The notes below the pieces were generated by a model, which ran no database searches, was not told where the DNA came from, and was given only the letters and a program-made list of their open reading frames with translations. From assembly GCA_029990175.1 (NCBI GenBank), contig JARKIP010000005.1, forward strand, positions 52,627,001 through 52,691,000: a stretch of 64,000 nucleotides of DNA, read 5' to 3'. Both the position numbers and the translations under genes were made by a program. Positions 1-11,900 of the stretch are shown piece after piece (the stretch's first letter is position 1; every line of letters starts with the position of its first letter). This DNA is from Petunia secreta. Lineage: Eukaryota > Streptophyta > Magnoliopsida > Solanales > Solanaceae.

Positions 1-4
1 CCGA

Positions 5-124
5 ATATCCTATTTGTGGGTGGAAGGACCCGAGATATCCTATTTGTGGGTGGAAGGACTCAAGATATCCTATTTGTGGGTGGAAGGACCCGAAATATCC
101 TATTTGTGGGTGGAAGGACCCGAG
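5..124. repeat. 30-bp tandem repeat, four copies
   Basis: A 30-bp unit beginning ATATCCTATTTGTGGGTGGA recurs at 5, 35, 65 and 95 with only a few changes, and a diverged start follows at 125. The array touches the left window edge, so its true length is unknown. No coding role is visible. Confidence 0.9.
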
Positions 125-209
125 ATGTTCATCTACAAGACGAACGAAACAAACAAAATTAAAGTAAAGTAAAAGACACAAAGCTCATTAAAGCAGGTAC
201 TTCTCCAAA

Positions 210-700
210 TTTTATCAATATCTGCAAATCACAAAAAATGAAATTTCAGTAAACGTTCTCATAAAGAAAAATAGAGATGAAACAGATATGTTTAACAATT
301 TGCAAGAATTATAGGAAATAGAAATGCCGTCTTTCGGCAATAAACCATGATAAAGCGTAATGCTTTAGATCATGAAGAGGTAGTCTGCAACGAATGTTGC
401 ACTGCGCTTCATTCTATTGATAAGACCAATGAAGCGTCTGAACACGAAACCCCAACCAGAAGGTAGGAACCCATCCAAAGTAGTCCCATTGTCAAATAAA
501 CTTATATCTCCGAATCCTTCTGCAACGGAATGGTCTTGGCCACAATGCAAAGGGAACCTCCCAGATTTGGAAATATCTGTAAGTTATAAAGCATAACTTT
601 AGCGAGTGTTCTCATACGAAGAAAGAGAAATGAAACAGATATGCCTAACAATTTGCAAAAGTTATGGGAAAAAGAAATGCCGCCTTTTCGGCAAAGTGAG
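210..700. repeat. Diverged direct repeat pair
   Basis: The stretch around 230-345 is repeated around 585-695. Shared blocks include GTTCTCATA, GATGAAACAGATATG-like and AACAATTTGCAA words followed by a GCCGTCTTTCGGCAA-like hairpin. Short ORFs that overlap this part have no recognisable domain. It looks like decayed transposon DNA. Confidence 0.5.
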
Positions 701-1189
701 AAAACATCGAGCTTTATCTAAAATGTCATTTCAATCCAAGCGATGAGAATCTTCAAGATTGTCTTGCTAAGACGTTTATCTTCTGATACGGGCGTTAATG
801 TCCCTGCTCTAGAAAAAATTGTTAGTTTTGGGAGGGAGGGGGAACATTTGATTTGTGCTGACTTGATCTTGATCTTCTTGATGTCGCTTCTGCTCCCATC
901 TCTTCCTCGGACTTGGATTTGTGAATCATGGTGAAAATCTTGGCTCATGAACTCAAAAGCATAGATGTTTTGAAAAATAGAGGCAACGTAAAAAATAGTT
1001 TGGTAATAAAATAAAGTAACCATGCAAATATTTCATGAAAGTAAGATGCATTTATGAAATTTCTGCCTTGATTTCAGCTTGTGACATATCTTAAAATAAA
1101 CTGAACACCCTTTATTAGAGTTGGCACTATTCACTTTAGCCAATTCCCGAGGTCTTCCCAACTCGTCTTTTGATAGTCAACGTTGATTC

Positions 1190-1400
1190 TTGCAAATTTC
1201 TGCCCCAGTCATGACCATCTAAATCATCAACTGGCCTCGCAAAATTTGCCCCAATTATGATTTTCTGAACCTTCAACTTATTTTTGCAAAATTTTCCCTA
1301 GTTGTTATCTTTCATATCTTCAATTCATCTCGCAAAATTTGCCCCAGTTTCTATCTTCTATATTTTCAATTCGCCTTGCAAAATTTGCCCCAGTTTCTTA
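1190..1400. repeat. Degenerate tandem repeat with GCAAAATTTGCCCCAG core
   Basis: About four to five diverged units of roughly 60 bp each carry the core GCAAAATTTGCCCCAG followed by a T/C-rich stretch. I see no gene. The position, on the pol side of the minus-strand gag remnant at 2.5-3.9 kb, suggests non-coding sequence of the same old gypsy-type element. Confidence 0.6.
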
Positions 1401-1439
1401 CTTTAGGGGAAACTGAAAATTTTAATATTATAGAGTCGA

Positions 1440-1830
1440 GCCCGTTGAGAGCGCCTATGTATCCCTCCATGGGAATCAGACTGCGCGTAGTTCTGCTTAC
1501 ATAAAGATTTTTTTTTGGGAAGTATGGCAATCTAAGTACGAAACCGCATCCGAATTGGAAAACCTACACATCTACTCAGATGCGTAGTTCGGAATTACAT
1601 CATAAAAGATAAACAAGCCTAAAGTGTTACAATATTTTGACCGGATCCGATGGGATTGCCTACTTATCCTGTTGCCATTACAGGAATCAGGTCAGAAGTT
1701 GTTCAAAATACATAAAAGAGGATGTTGGGGAAATCCTATGCTAGTGCAACCGAATTCTACGTGAGTTGCCTACGTATCCCGCCTTGGGAATCAGGTCACG
1801 CGTAGTTTGCATTACATCAAAGATTACATT
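1440..1830. repeat. Three dispersed copies of a CCTACGTATCCC / GGGAATCAGGTC motif
   Basis: Around 1452-1500, 1657-1695 and 1768-1815 the sequence repeats a block reading GCCTA(C/T)GTATCCC, then (G)GGAATCAG and CGCGTAGTT. I recall similar blocks from long Tat/Ogre-type elements in Solanaceae. That link is from memory and has not been searched. No coding sequence is visible from 1,020 to 2,440 apart from short meaningless ORFs. Confidence 0.5.
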
Positions 1831-2489
1831 CAACAATACTAACTTGCGGCTGCTTAAAATATAGTGTCTTGTGACGACATTTGTGTTCAATTTTTTTCAG
1901 CCAAACTTGAACATCCACTTTGTAAACACCAGCATTCCTTCAAATGGGACACGGTGAAGCATGTAAAGACTTTGTCAACTTCACGCATTCTGCAACTTCA
2001 ACTCGTCATTTTAAACGGTCCTCAAAGAAAGAATGTAGAGAAAACTACCTCCACGCCGTATGCCAACAAATAAAATCTACCTCAGTTGAAGCTCTAACGA
2101 GAGTGTGACATATCAAGAGTGTAAAATATTGTTTTTCAGTGCATCATTCTCAAATTGTTCAGTTGTTTCGTTGTTATTCATAAGTAATGTTTTGGCAAGT
2201 TTGATAATTATAAAATTAAAATAGAAATGAATACTTAATCACAAGCATACCATAAAGTAAATAAAGTATAGTAACATATAAGAGTGCAAGTATAATTTAT
2301 TCACATCCTAACTTAAGGAGGCATAACATGACAGACATGCAAAGACAGAAGTTAAAAAGTTATTTTCAAAAGACATAATTTAAAGACAAAACACAATTCA
2401 GGGCCTCAATTTGAATTGTGATGCAAAAGAAACTATTGAGCTCAATTGCCAAGTTCCTTTCAGAAGGGCATGAACCTAAAGATCATCAT

Positions 2490-3880
2490 CTTCATTTCTT
2501 AGTTGCATCATTGTAAGCAAGCTGGAGTACTCCACCATCAATCAAATCTTGAATTTTGTGCCTCAAAGTAATGTAGTTCTTGGTGTCATGATTACAATAC
2601 TCTGCATGATAAGCACAATATTTTACTCCCTCGGTCACGGTAGGCGACGGGTTATAGGCTTCCTCTCCCACGAGTAGCTTCAAAAGTCCTTTCTTTTTTG
2701 AATGTTCATATAAACCCTCTTGGACTTCAACTGGAAATGTGAACTTTCGGGTTTGCTTCTCTTGATTGTTGGAGTTAAATCCAATCCCTTAGACAGATTG
2801 AGAATAGAGAGGAATCATTGGGATTTGAATCACCCCTGCCTTGATCAATGCTTCAATTTTTTCCTTCAATGAGTGGTAATTTGCAGTGTCATGCCCTGGA
2901 GCTCCAGAATGATATGCTCAATTCTTTGTTTTATCAAACCAAACAGGGGGTAGGGTAAGGTGTCCTATCTGCAATGGGATGGATCAAACCAGCTGCTTTT
3001 AATTTTTCAAATAGTTGGCTAATTGGCTCAGGCAAAGGCGTGAAAGCCTTGACCGCTTTTTGTGGGGTTTTGCCATAATTGGTCGACCTTGGCGAACAGA
3101 ATTTTCAGGCTGATGACTTGGAGATGTGTAATACTTTGAGGATGGTAAATAGCTTGGGGGTGCTTGATAAATATGTGGTAGTGGGTACGGTTGAAAAGCA
3201 TGTGTATTTTATGAAGGCTTAAGATTAGGCTTTAGTGCAATAGGAGCTTGGCAGTGACCATGACGATTAGAAGTCAATGTGCTTTGGATAGGGAGCTTAT
3301 GAAGTTGGTTTGGATGACTCAGAGCATGTACCTCTTTTCCTTTCTTTCCATCATTATTAGACTGGGCCATCTCATTAGCAGTTTTTGGAGCAGTTGATTC
3401 AAGCATCATTTTGATTTCAATGGTTTCCCCTATCTTGACAATATTGGCAAATGTTATTTTCAATGTGTCCATTATCTAGTGACAGATTTGGTGTTAGAGC
3501 CCACTGTCCACAGATGATACGAAACATGCAATTTCTTCATTTTCTGTGTAAGGTGGTTGGACCTTAGCAGCTTCATCTGTCCAACGTACCGCATATTCCC
3601 TAAAGGTCTCAGTTGGCATCTTTTCAAATTCGAAACCTGATATCTGTTAGACTTCTCCTGTTTTTGCCAGTGGTACCACTCATTCAGATTAGATGTTTGT
3701 TTTGTTTCTGATTGTTCATCTTCCATGGTAAGATCAATGAGAGTTCTTTCATCATTCTTTGTGCTTTCTTCTAAAGTTGGACCAGACACTGTCTTTTCCT
3801 TTTTGATGATCGCGACTGGAAGAGAATCTCCTTTTCTTGCTTTGGATTTTGCGAAGTCAGCCATTTCAAAGTCAACACAA
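2490..3880 (-). pseudogene. Decayed Ty3/gypsy gag polyprotein remnant
   Basis: Read on the minus strand, a broken gag-like reading frame can be followed with several stops and frameshifts. The N-terminal piece starts MADFAKSKARKGDS near 3,865. A later piece reads REYAVRW-like residues before the segment at 3,209-3,472 (IVKIGETIEIK). Next come a proline-rich RPFTPLPEPISQLFEKLKAAG segment and two Cys-His boxes: one near 2,890-2,925 with CAYHS-like residues and one near 2,590-2,625 (CAYHAEYCNHDT). These boxes match the degenerate zinc-knuckle region of plant gypsy gag. No protease, reverse transcriptase or integrase follows it to the left, so the element is truncated or non-autonomous. Exact ends are approximate. 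Confidence 0.75.
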
Positions 3881-4539
3881 ATCAAACTTCTGCGGGGAAG
3901 GGAGTAAACACAACAAAACGAAAAGTTCAAAAGCAACTATGTTAGTTTGCATGTTATTTACGAGGTTGCACACATGCACAAAGCGCGCGTCAAGTAGCGC
4001 TTTGGCAGTTTGAACATGGAAGATATAACAATAAATTGGCATGTGACAATCACAGTAGTCGAGTGTAAATAAAATGCGAGCGCGTCCTACCCTGTAAGGT
4101 GCCTCTTTGTGGTAGAGGTAAGCCTAATCGCGCAAATAAGTGGTAACGAAAAATAGTCCATGCCAGTTCTGAGCAATTCAGATTTAGAGTAAGTAATAAT
4201 AACAATAATTGATAACAAGCAACTCTCCGCCTTGACAGTGCAATTCCAGTATCCCAACTAACTTCCAAAAGTTGGTGTCAACTCGAAATTCTAACACAGC
4301 TCATGCTCTCCACAACATCTTTACCAAATTTTAAACCCAAATGCCTAAACCTGAAACGATCCTCCATACCTTTGCGAACATCCACACTCCTCCAAGCACA
4401 ACTCCCGATTATTTTACAACATTCAGGGGTGAAATTTTCAACTACCTTCATAATACCAGACTGCAAATCATAAAAGGTTCCAATTGACCTTTTACAAATA
4501 AAACCTCACTGTTCCTTGGCTTTGGACAAGCCTCTCAGC

Positions 4540-4830
4540 TTCCTGAGTTTTGCAAGGCACGGACCTTGTTCATAAGGCTCCTCACTGGTCCTCGACTTTA
4601 ATGAAGCCTCTCAGTTTCCTAGGTAGCCAAGACCTCACTGGTCTTCAAGGAGGGGCCCCACTGGTCATTCAAAGACACAGGGGCTTCACTCTCCTAGTAT
4701 GCGACAAACATACTTCAATTTTTCATAAAGTTGCAGTTGGTCAATCAATATATGCCTGCACATACACAGATTTTCATAAGAGAGACCTCACTGATCTTTT
4801 AAAGACAATAGGGGCTTCACCTCTTAGATC
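4540..4830. repeat. Degenerate repeat with CCTCACTGGTC motif
   Basis: The words CTCACTGGTCCTCGAC, CCTCACTGGTCTTCAA, CCCACTGGTCATTCAA and CCTCACTGATCTTTTA recur every 40-120 bp, with GGGGCTTCACTCT-like words between them. A 109-codon ORF on the plus strand crosses it but shows no domain and is a by-product of the repeat. It probably belongs to the untranslated leader of the old gypsy element. Nothing else is visible between 3,940 and 5,600. Confidence 0.5.
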
Positions 4831-5606
4831 TCACCATATCAGACCATTTCCAAAACACAAACCAAACAAATTTGCCTAACTTTCTCCTGACTGCAATTCT
4901 GTCTTGATCTCAAATTCTCTGTGGAGTGCTATGACCACACAGATTCTGCTAAATTCTTCCATTTTCTAACCTAAAAGACAAAATAGGAGACAAAATTCTA
5001 AATCTGATTATGCTCAGAACATGGCTAGGACTGAGGATTCATTATCACATAGCACATAATATGCATTGTCGTTGGGTTTAGAACCTGTTGACGTAAGGGC
5101 GGTTTCCTAACTATGGAGGCGGTACCAAGGACCGGGTCCATACTAAGGTGTAAATGCATGCATGCTCCTAAAGCTCATTCTAAGAGTGGGTTAACGGTTG
5201 AGGCTAACAGGTGAGTGGCAGGCGGCTTCGTGGTCGAATTACTCCCACAACAATCCACCGGTACACCAACTCGTCAAAGGGTTCTTTATTGGAAGAAAGT
5301 GCGGATGCGCATGCACACACCTCGCGGATATTTTGAGTGAGAATGCAAGAGGTTTCCAGGAGTGGGAGAAATATGAACGGAATGTCAGTTTATATATGTG
5401 CACAAGTAAGGGTGTAGTGACATGCTTTCATGACGCACAACAATCAATTAAATTAACCAAGCATGCTCGTAAATAAACAATAGATATAATCATGCTAGTT
5501 TCAACATACAAACGCAGTATAAGCTATGCATACTGGTATCGGCATACAATTCAAACAATATAAGCGAACAAATTTGTGAAAGCCTTATGGTTAGAACCAT
5601 TTGCTA

Positions 5607-5624
5607 TCCCCAGCGGAGTCGCCA
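5607..5624 (-). promoter_or_regulatory. Primer-binding-site-like motif of the old gypsy element
   Basis: On the minus strand the sequence reads TGGCGACTCCGCTGGGGA directly after a CA dinucleotide at 5,628. This is the expected layout of LTR end followed by a tRNA primer-binding site. It lies upstream of the minus-strand gag remnant, as it should. The matching tRNA was not checked. Confidence 0.6.
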
Positions 5625-5627
5625 CGC

Positions 5628-7870
5628 TGTTGAACCCTCCCAAAAAATGAACACAGGTATGCATCGACATGTAATTTCAACAAAATGGAGACTCCAAAGG
5701 ATTTTTTTTTTGGAGTCGCCACCTCATTTAAGGATTATAGGAACCAAGAGTTAATTAATGAGTGCATTTCTTCCTTATTTTAAATGGAAAATAAATTCAG
5801 AGATTCTTAGGTAAGTGGTTCTTTTATTTCCGAAAGAAGGTCTTTTTGTTTATTAAAAGAGCACTTTCGAAAATCCGCTAAAAGCGGTTAATTCGACAGT
5901 TTTCACGAATTTTGATAAAATAAATAACTTAAAGATTTTAAGAAAAATATAGGATAAATAAATAAAGAAGTAAATAATAAGTAAATAAGTAAGTAAATAG
6001 ATAATAAATAATAAATAAATAATTGAATATTTAATAAAATAAGTAAATTGATAAATAAATAATTTGAATATTAAATAATGATAAAATGGTACAATTTTAA
6101 TTGAATTTTGATTTGCACTCATTAATTGACAAATGTTTCTTAATATTCACAAATTAATTAGCGATTCGCAAAGAAAGGATACAAGGCATTCATAAGGCAA
6201 TTTAAATGATTTATAATAATTATTCACAATCCAAATACAATTTCTATTCTACAGGGCTCCTAGTCCGGTCTACAGGGATCCTATACATGGATTCTAAAGG
6301 AGCGGGCAAGATAGAGTAAGAAAAAGAAGAACCCAAAAATGCAACTCAATATTTTGAGCCTTGGTAGCGATGCAATTTCAACCAAGTTGATCCAAATGGC
6401 TCCCGTGCCTATTAAACGAGCCCAATTTGCGAGTTTTAACCAAACTCGTCCCAAGGAAGTGTATTATACAAAAGAAAGGGAGATAAAGATTAGTACATGC
6501 ACTAAACAACTTGAATAAATGAATGACTTGAGAGCATACTACAAATAAATATCTTAAGGAACCATTCATATAATGGTAAACTTGTCAGATAAAAAAAGAA
6601 AAAAATGCATGTCAAAATTGAGAATGATCAGACAACTCTTTATCATTTAATAAGCTTTACATATACATATAAGTTAATTCCATCAATAAAAAAAAAAAAC
6701 CTCTACTTTGATCTACTATTCCAAAAGAATGACCGTATTCAAGCAAACAAAATATGAAACAGATCCAAGTTTGTACAAATTAGTTTTAAAGAACAGGTTC
6801 TAAGAGCTAGATTCAAAGACAACAAACGACTTCCCAATGTCTTAGAAAATTATCTATCTGTTCAATTAGTAAAAGATCCAAAAAAAAAAAAAAAAAAAAT
6901 AGCTTCTCTTTTGACATAATAATATAGACAAACAAAATAAAATTCAAGCCTTATAAGCAATCTTTGTAAGCAAAAGAACTTAAACAAGAAACAGCCTGCA
7001 CATTTCAATGCTAACTATGATGCTATTCAAACCAAATGAGCTAACATAGAGACACACTTTTTGATCAGGAGCGGATCATATACCAGAGAGGCTTTCAGAA
7101 AACAAGAGCTTAAATACACTATCACATTTCCCTGAACTAAAGGAACTAGCAATTAACAGGTCTTGCTAAGAAGAAAAGACTTCAAGGGTAATAACAGGTA
7201 AGCTGGATTGTGCAATTGAGAGGAAGCTTGATCATGTGATTAAAATATATAAGAACAAAATATGATAAACTAACAGGGATAACCAATGATGAACTTTACA
7301 TATAAATCAACATACTGAACATATATCAAGACTTGCAGCCTTCAACCCATACCAGAAAAACACTCACAGGACCTGGACCTTCCAGAACTCTCCAAACAAA
7401 ACAGCATGCACCAGACCTCTGACACTCCAGCTAGCATCTTCAACTACCAGAACTCACCTTTTACACGAACTCCCTCAAACAACCAGAAGCTAATACAACT
7501 ACTGCTACCAACCTGCTGCACCTAAAACAACACCTGAACCCTTACAGCCTCCTCACTCATTATTTGAATGCCTAAGACAACTACCAGACCTCTAAAACAC
7601 TCTATGGAACTCCCTCTAGAACCTGCACACATAACAGACTTCTATAGACCATCAACAACACCCTGAACTAATCTTCCAGCATCCATCTTAACCTCAGCTT
7701 CTACTTCAAACAACCAGGGACAAATTCCCTGAACCTTATAGCACCAAACCAAGCCCCCTTCACTATCTGCAGCACCTCTTTCAGAACCCTACTGCACTCA
7801 ACCACTCATAGACTACCCCCTAGATTACCAGACACCAGCGCACTTCCCCACTGCCTCACAGTTTTTGTCT
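5628..7870 (-). repeat. Probable 5' LTR (in part) of the old gypsy element
   Basis: The boundary at 5,628 is set by TGTTGAACC, the reverse complement of an LTR end, next to the primer-binding motif. A GGTGGCGACTCC block (minus strand, near 5,705-5,730) lies about 100 bp inside the LTR end; the same block sits near the end of the LTR-like region at 23.2-25.1 kb. Inside are an AT-rich TAAA/TAAG low-complexity stretch (about 5,930-6,090), an A-run near 6,880 and a strongly C+A-rich, G-poor stretch (about 7,330-7,870). No gene is seen. The distal end is not resolved. Confidence 0.4.
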
Positions 7871-8224
7871 TATTTTGATCTCTCAAAGTTACTATACTTT
7901 AATATTTTTGCAATGTGGGAGAAATTTTATATTTATTTATGAAGAATTAATTTTATAAATTATAGTAGTAATAAAACTTATTTAATATTCACTCTTAATT
8001 TTCACAAACTGTGATTTTTTAATTATTTAAAAGTTAATTAAGGCCTTATAGTTTATTTGTATCTCATAAAAATTATAAAATTATTCAAATTCATATACTT
8101 GTAAAATATGCTAGATTTTTATTTTGTAAATTCCTGGAAGTTGATTTTTTGTTTCTTTTGGAAGTTGGATGGAGGAGGAAAGAATAAAGTTAGATATGAA
8201 TTTGGTCGGATGTATCCAAGTTGG

Positions 8225-8430
8225 GAATTGGGTGGGCGTGAGTTAAATGGATAGCCCTCTTAGATGAGCGCCACGTAGCAACTGGGAAGCTAAGTCTAGA
8301 GTTCCGTTAGATTCAGGGGTATAAATATTAAAAAGGATAACGGCAGGGGTAGATAGTAACAAATAGTATAACGGAGGTGAGTTATAACTAATTTCTGATA
8401 GTAGAGGGGTAGATATGATCCTTTTCCGTT
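8225..8430. repeat. Unclassified interspersed repeat with GGGGTA(T/G)A motif
   Basis: Four loosely similar words recur: GTTAGATTCAGGGGTATAAA, AACGGCAGGGGTAGATA, AACGGAGGTGAGTTATAA and AGGGGTAGATATGATCCTTT. The layout resembles a short non-autonomous element, but I could not find clear inverted ends or a target duplication. The AT-rich stretches at 7,870-8,220 and 8,430-8,950 show no gene; the latter may include the 3' UTR of the gene that follows. Confidence 0.4.
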
Positions 8431-8956
8431 AATAAAATGATTTTTATTTTACCATTATTGGTCCACATAATTTCAAAGCTACTACCACATGTTTTTCACT
8501 TTCATCTACGAGGTTGGCTTTTTTGTTTAACCAATACCTTCATCATTAATTCAATTTTCTCTTTCATCTGATCTGACAATGGCAATTTTGGAACATTTTG
8601 AAGCCAATATTTATTTTTTAAACTCTTAGTTGAGTCAAACTTTGCCACAAAAAATTGGAACTGAGGGAGTAAAACACTTGATGTTTCCTTTTCACCAATT
8701 ATTTTTGTAACAATGAACCATTAGAACGCTACTTAAGATGGCCAATCTAATGAACAAAGCAACAACTGCGCACCAAAATAGATAGCAGCGACACGGTGCT
8801 AAAATGACAACGCTAACTGAATAGATTCATTGCGCATCTGTTATTAACATTACACAATTGGAAAAGCATTGTATCTAAATATTACTGCAGAACACCATAT
8901 CATGAACAGCAGATGTTTAAATAACAATCCAGTGTCTCCACATAACTGGATGATCA

Positions 8957-11900
8957 TTAGTAATTCACAGTAGATTTGATCGCGTCGAGTATCTGCAATA
9001 ACAAATGGAGCAGCACTTATAGACGGGCTCAGATGAAATCTTTTGAAATGAAAGGAAGTGTCAATATCTGTTACCTTGTTCTTTGTAGGCAAGTAGAATG
9101 GTTCAAAAACAAGGGGAAAAGGAGTATCTAGCCCACATACTCTGGCCACAGGTGCTTCTAACTGCAATGCCACTCAAATATTACTTCATTACTTAGCGCA
9201 ACCAAATATTGGAACATGAGAAAATCAAAGCAATGTATAAAAGCATGCGACAAATGGAGCCTATGTTAAATGGATTCAACTGAACCAAGTCTTTAACATT
9301 GAACGTGTGTGTGTGCGCATGTGTGGAAGTCCACAAGACAGTCTATATATACTCAATTTTGAACTCATAATTTCAATAGTACAATGACTTTGCCACTAAG
9401 ATCCTAAAAAATTGAAACCGGCAAGTTAAAATTCTGGTCTACCTATGAGAACACCTCTTTACGGCATTGTCATAGGGATTAGAGAAGTTGAATGTGCTAG
9501 CTGCTCGCAGGATGTTCACATTCATGCTAATTACTGCATCCCCCACTAACATGAAAGGGCACACCCCTATCGAAAGCAATAACCTCTATTACGTAAATTG
9601 TTTATGTTCCACATCAAAGCATAACGATACTCATACAGAGTTCCAATACATAAAGCATTCTGGTTTCATATTTCCAACTTATAAGTTGTCGAGGATCCTG
9701 ATTCAGCATGAATCTCAGTACCATTTGAGATTTACAAAAATACTTAATTCCGCTGTTTACACCCAACTAGGACATGGATACAGCCAGGAAAAGGGACTAA
9801 ATGGAATAAATAAAAATATGCAGATGGGTACACCCAACCAAAAACCAGATAATAGTTGGTAAGCTATGCTGAAAAGATAAAGGAGATAACGGCATAATGA
9901 TGGAGAAATCGTGAGGCAGATCGCAGCTTAAATGGTCTCCAAAAGAAAAAAATCTTATGTTTACTAACTCACCATGATGACCTATGAGTCTTTTCTTTAA
10001 AGTTGGGACAGGCTCTAACTTCCTAAGTTCACACGACATTTAGTGCTTTTATGTAAAAATAACATACTGAAATTAAAAGCAAGCAATTAGGTGCAAAATA
10101 AATGCTTAATGTAACATAAGTCTGCCCACAAGTAAAAAATAACTGCTTTCTCTGTGAGAAGCTATATGCATCTCAAATTTTGATTGATGATTCTCAAAAG
10201 AGGCACATGCCATGGACAAGTGCAAAATCATTGCACTGCACCAAATATTTACCCTTGAACCTAAGATAAGGCGTGTAGCAAATACTTCAACTTTTCGCTA
10301 ACCCAGATGCTAGACAACACCGACAGGTTTAGTATCACCAAGTTAACCAAGATATGATGGCGAAGTCCAAGATCAGCAGGTGTATCTATCCAAAAACTTT
10401 AAGCTATCTGTGCTTTTCCAAACCACCAAGGAGCCAACAATTATTCCTTCAGACTACATGCTGTAACTACGCTTTACAAATCTATAAGCACAGAGAAAAT
10501 ATGACCTGGCCAGGAGATATTGTAGGGTTCTACATTTATTAAGGTGATCCAGAAAAGTAAAAGGAAACTAGCAGAAGTCTATTAGGAACCCTAAATTAAG
10601 TATAAACTTACTCTTGTAAAGCAGCGTTCAACTATAGATGCAGAAATTTCAGCACCAAATCCACCTGTGACAGGAGCTTCATGACTAACCTATGAACAAA
10701 GAAAACTTTCCAGTAAGTTATTTAGGACGAAATGACCCTCTTCAACTCCATAAAGCGTTGATTGAAATACTCACCAGAAGCCTTCCTGTCTTCTTGACAG
10801 AGGCCTCTACGGTTTCCTTGTCCCACGGTATTAAAGTTTTAAGGTCTATCAGTTCACAAGAGATCCCTTCCTACAGAATATATAAGTATATATAAGCAGT
10901 AGTAGATAACTAACACAGGAAAAGTACGTAAGAACTATTGCTGAAAGATTAATTGGAACACACACTTCGATACTATTACAAGCATGGGAGATGTTTGAGA
11001 ATGCAGAAACCTAAATTTAAATTTTCAGAAAGATGGACCATAAAAAACATTTATACAGGTAAAAGTAAATAATGTTATGACATCACTAAGAGAAAAATAT
11101 GTTCAAGGCTACATAATATAACAGATGTTTTAGCAATAAGCATCCACCTTTGCAGCTTCCTCGCATGCCTGCTCCATAGTAGATAGCTGCGCTCCCCAGC
11201 CAACTAATGTTATATCACTACCTTCCCTGATGACCTGCATTTAGGCATGAACTTCAGTTTTCAAATTCATAATAAACAACTAAACAAGATATATCATACC
11301 TCTGCCTCAGAGAGAGGCAACATATAATCTTCTTCAGGAACTTCTTCAACAGCCATTCGGTAGAGCATCTGAGGTTCATCCAGATATTAGTGAGTTAAAG
11401 TAGACAATGATCTTCCAGCAGCAAAGACTAGTTTGAGCAAGGGAAGAAGAGGTCACCTTCGGTTCAAAAAACACTACAGGATTTGGGTCACGTATGCTCG
11501 ACAATAGCAATCCTTTTGCTTGCTGTGGACTGCGTGGGATGACCACCTAACAGATAATACGTAGATAGTTATCAAAGGTATGCATGCAATCCTGTAAGGA
11601 AAAATGAAAAACAACTGGTTTCTAGACAAAATACATCAGGACTTCCAGTAAAAGGAGATAAAATGACTAATTCCCGCAGTCCCTCTAGGAGGGAAACTAT
11701 AAGCAGAAAGGTGAGAGCAAGTGCAGAAGGAGGGAGCGTATAACAGCTGCTAAAGGAACCCTGGTGCGTGGTGCTTGACTTAAAATCAAGAAATGGAAAC
11801 ACAAGGCCACACAAAATAATCAGTCAACAGTCAAACCAATCCCCATGATGGTGATGTCACAGAACAGAGAATCCGGATCTACATTTTGCATTTGGAAAAT

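Noticed and set aside
5853..6122. ORF of 89 codons rich in Tyr, Ile and Leu on the minus strand
   Set aside because: It is a translation of the TAAA/TAAG low-complexity stretch and would not be a real membrane protein.
9488..9862. ORF of 124 codons on the plus strand
   Set aside because: It lies within the long intron between exons 11 and 12 of the E1 beta gene on the other strand and has no recognisable domain.
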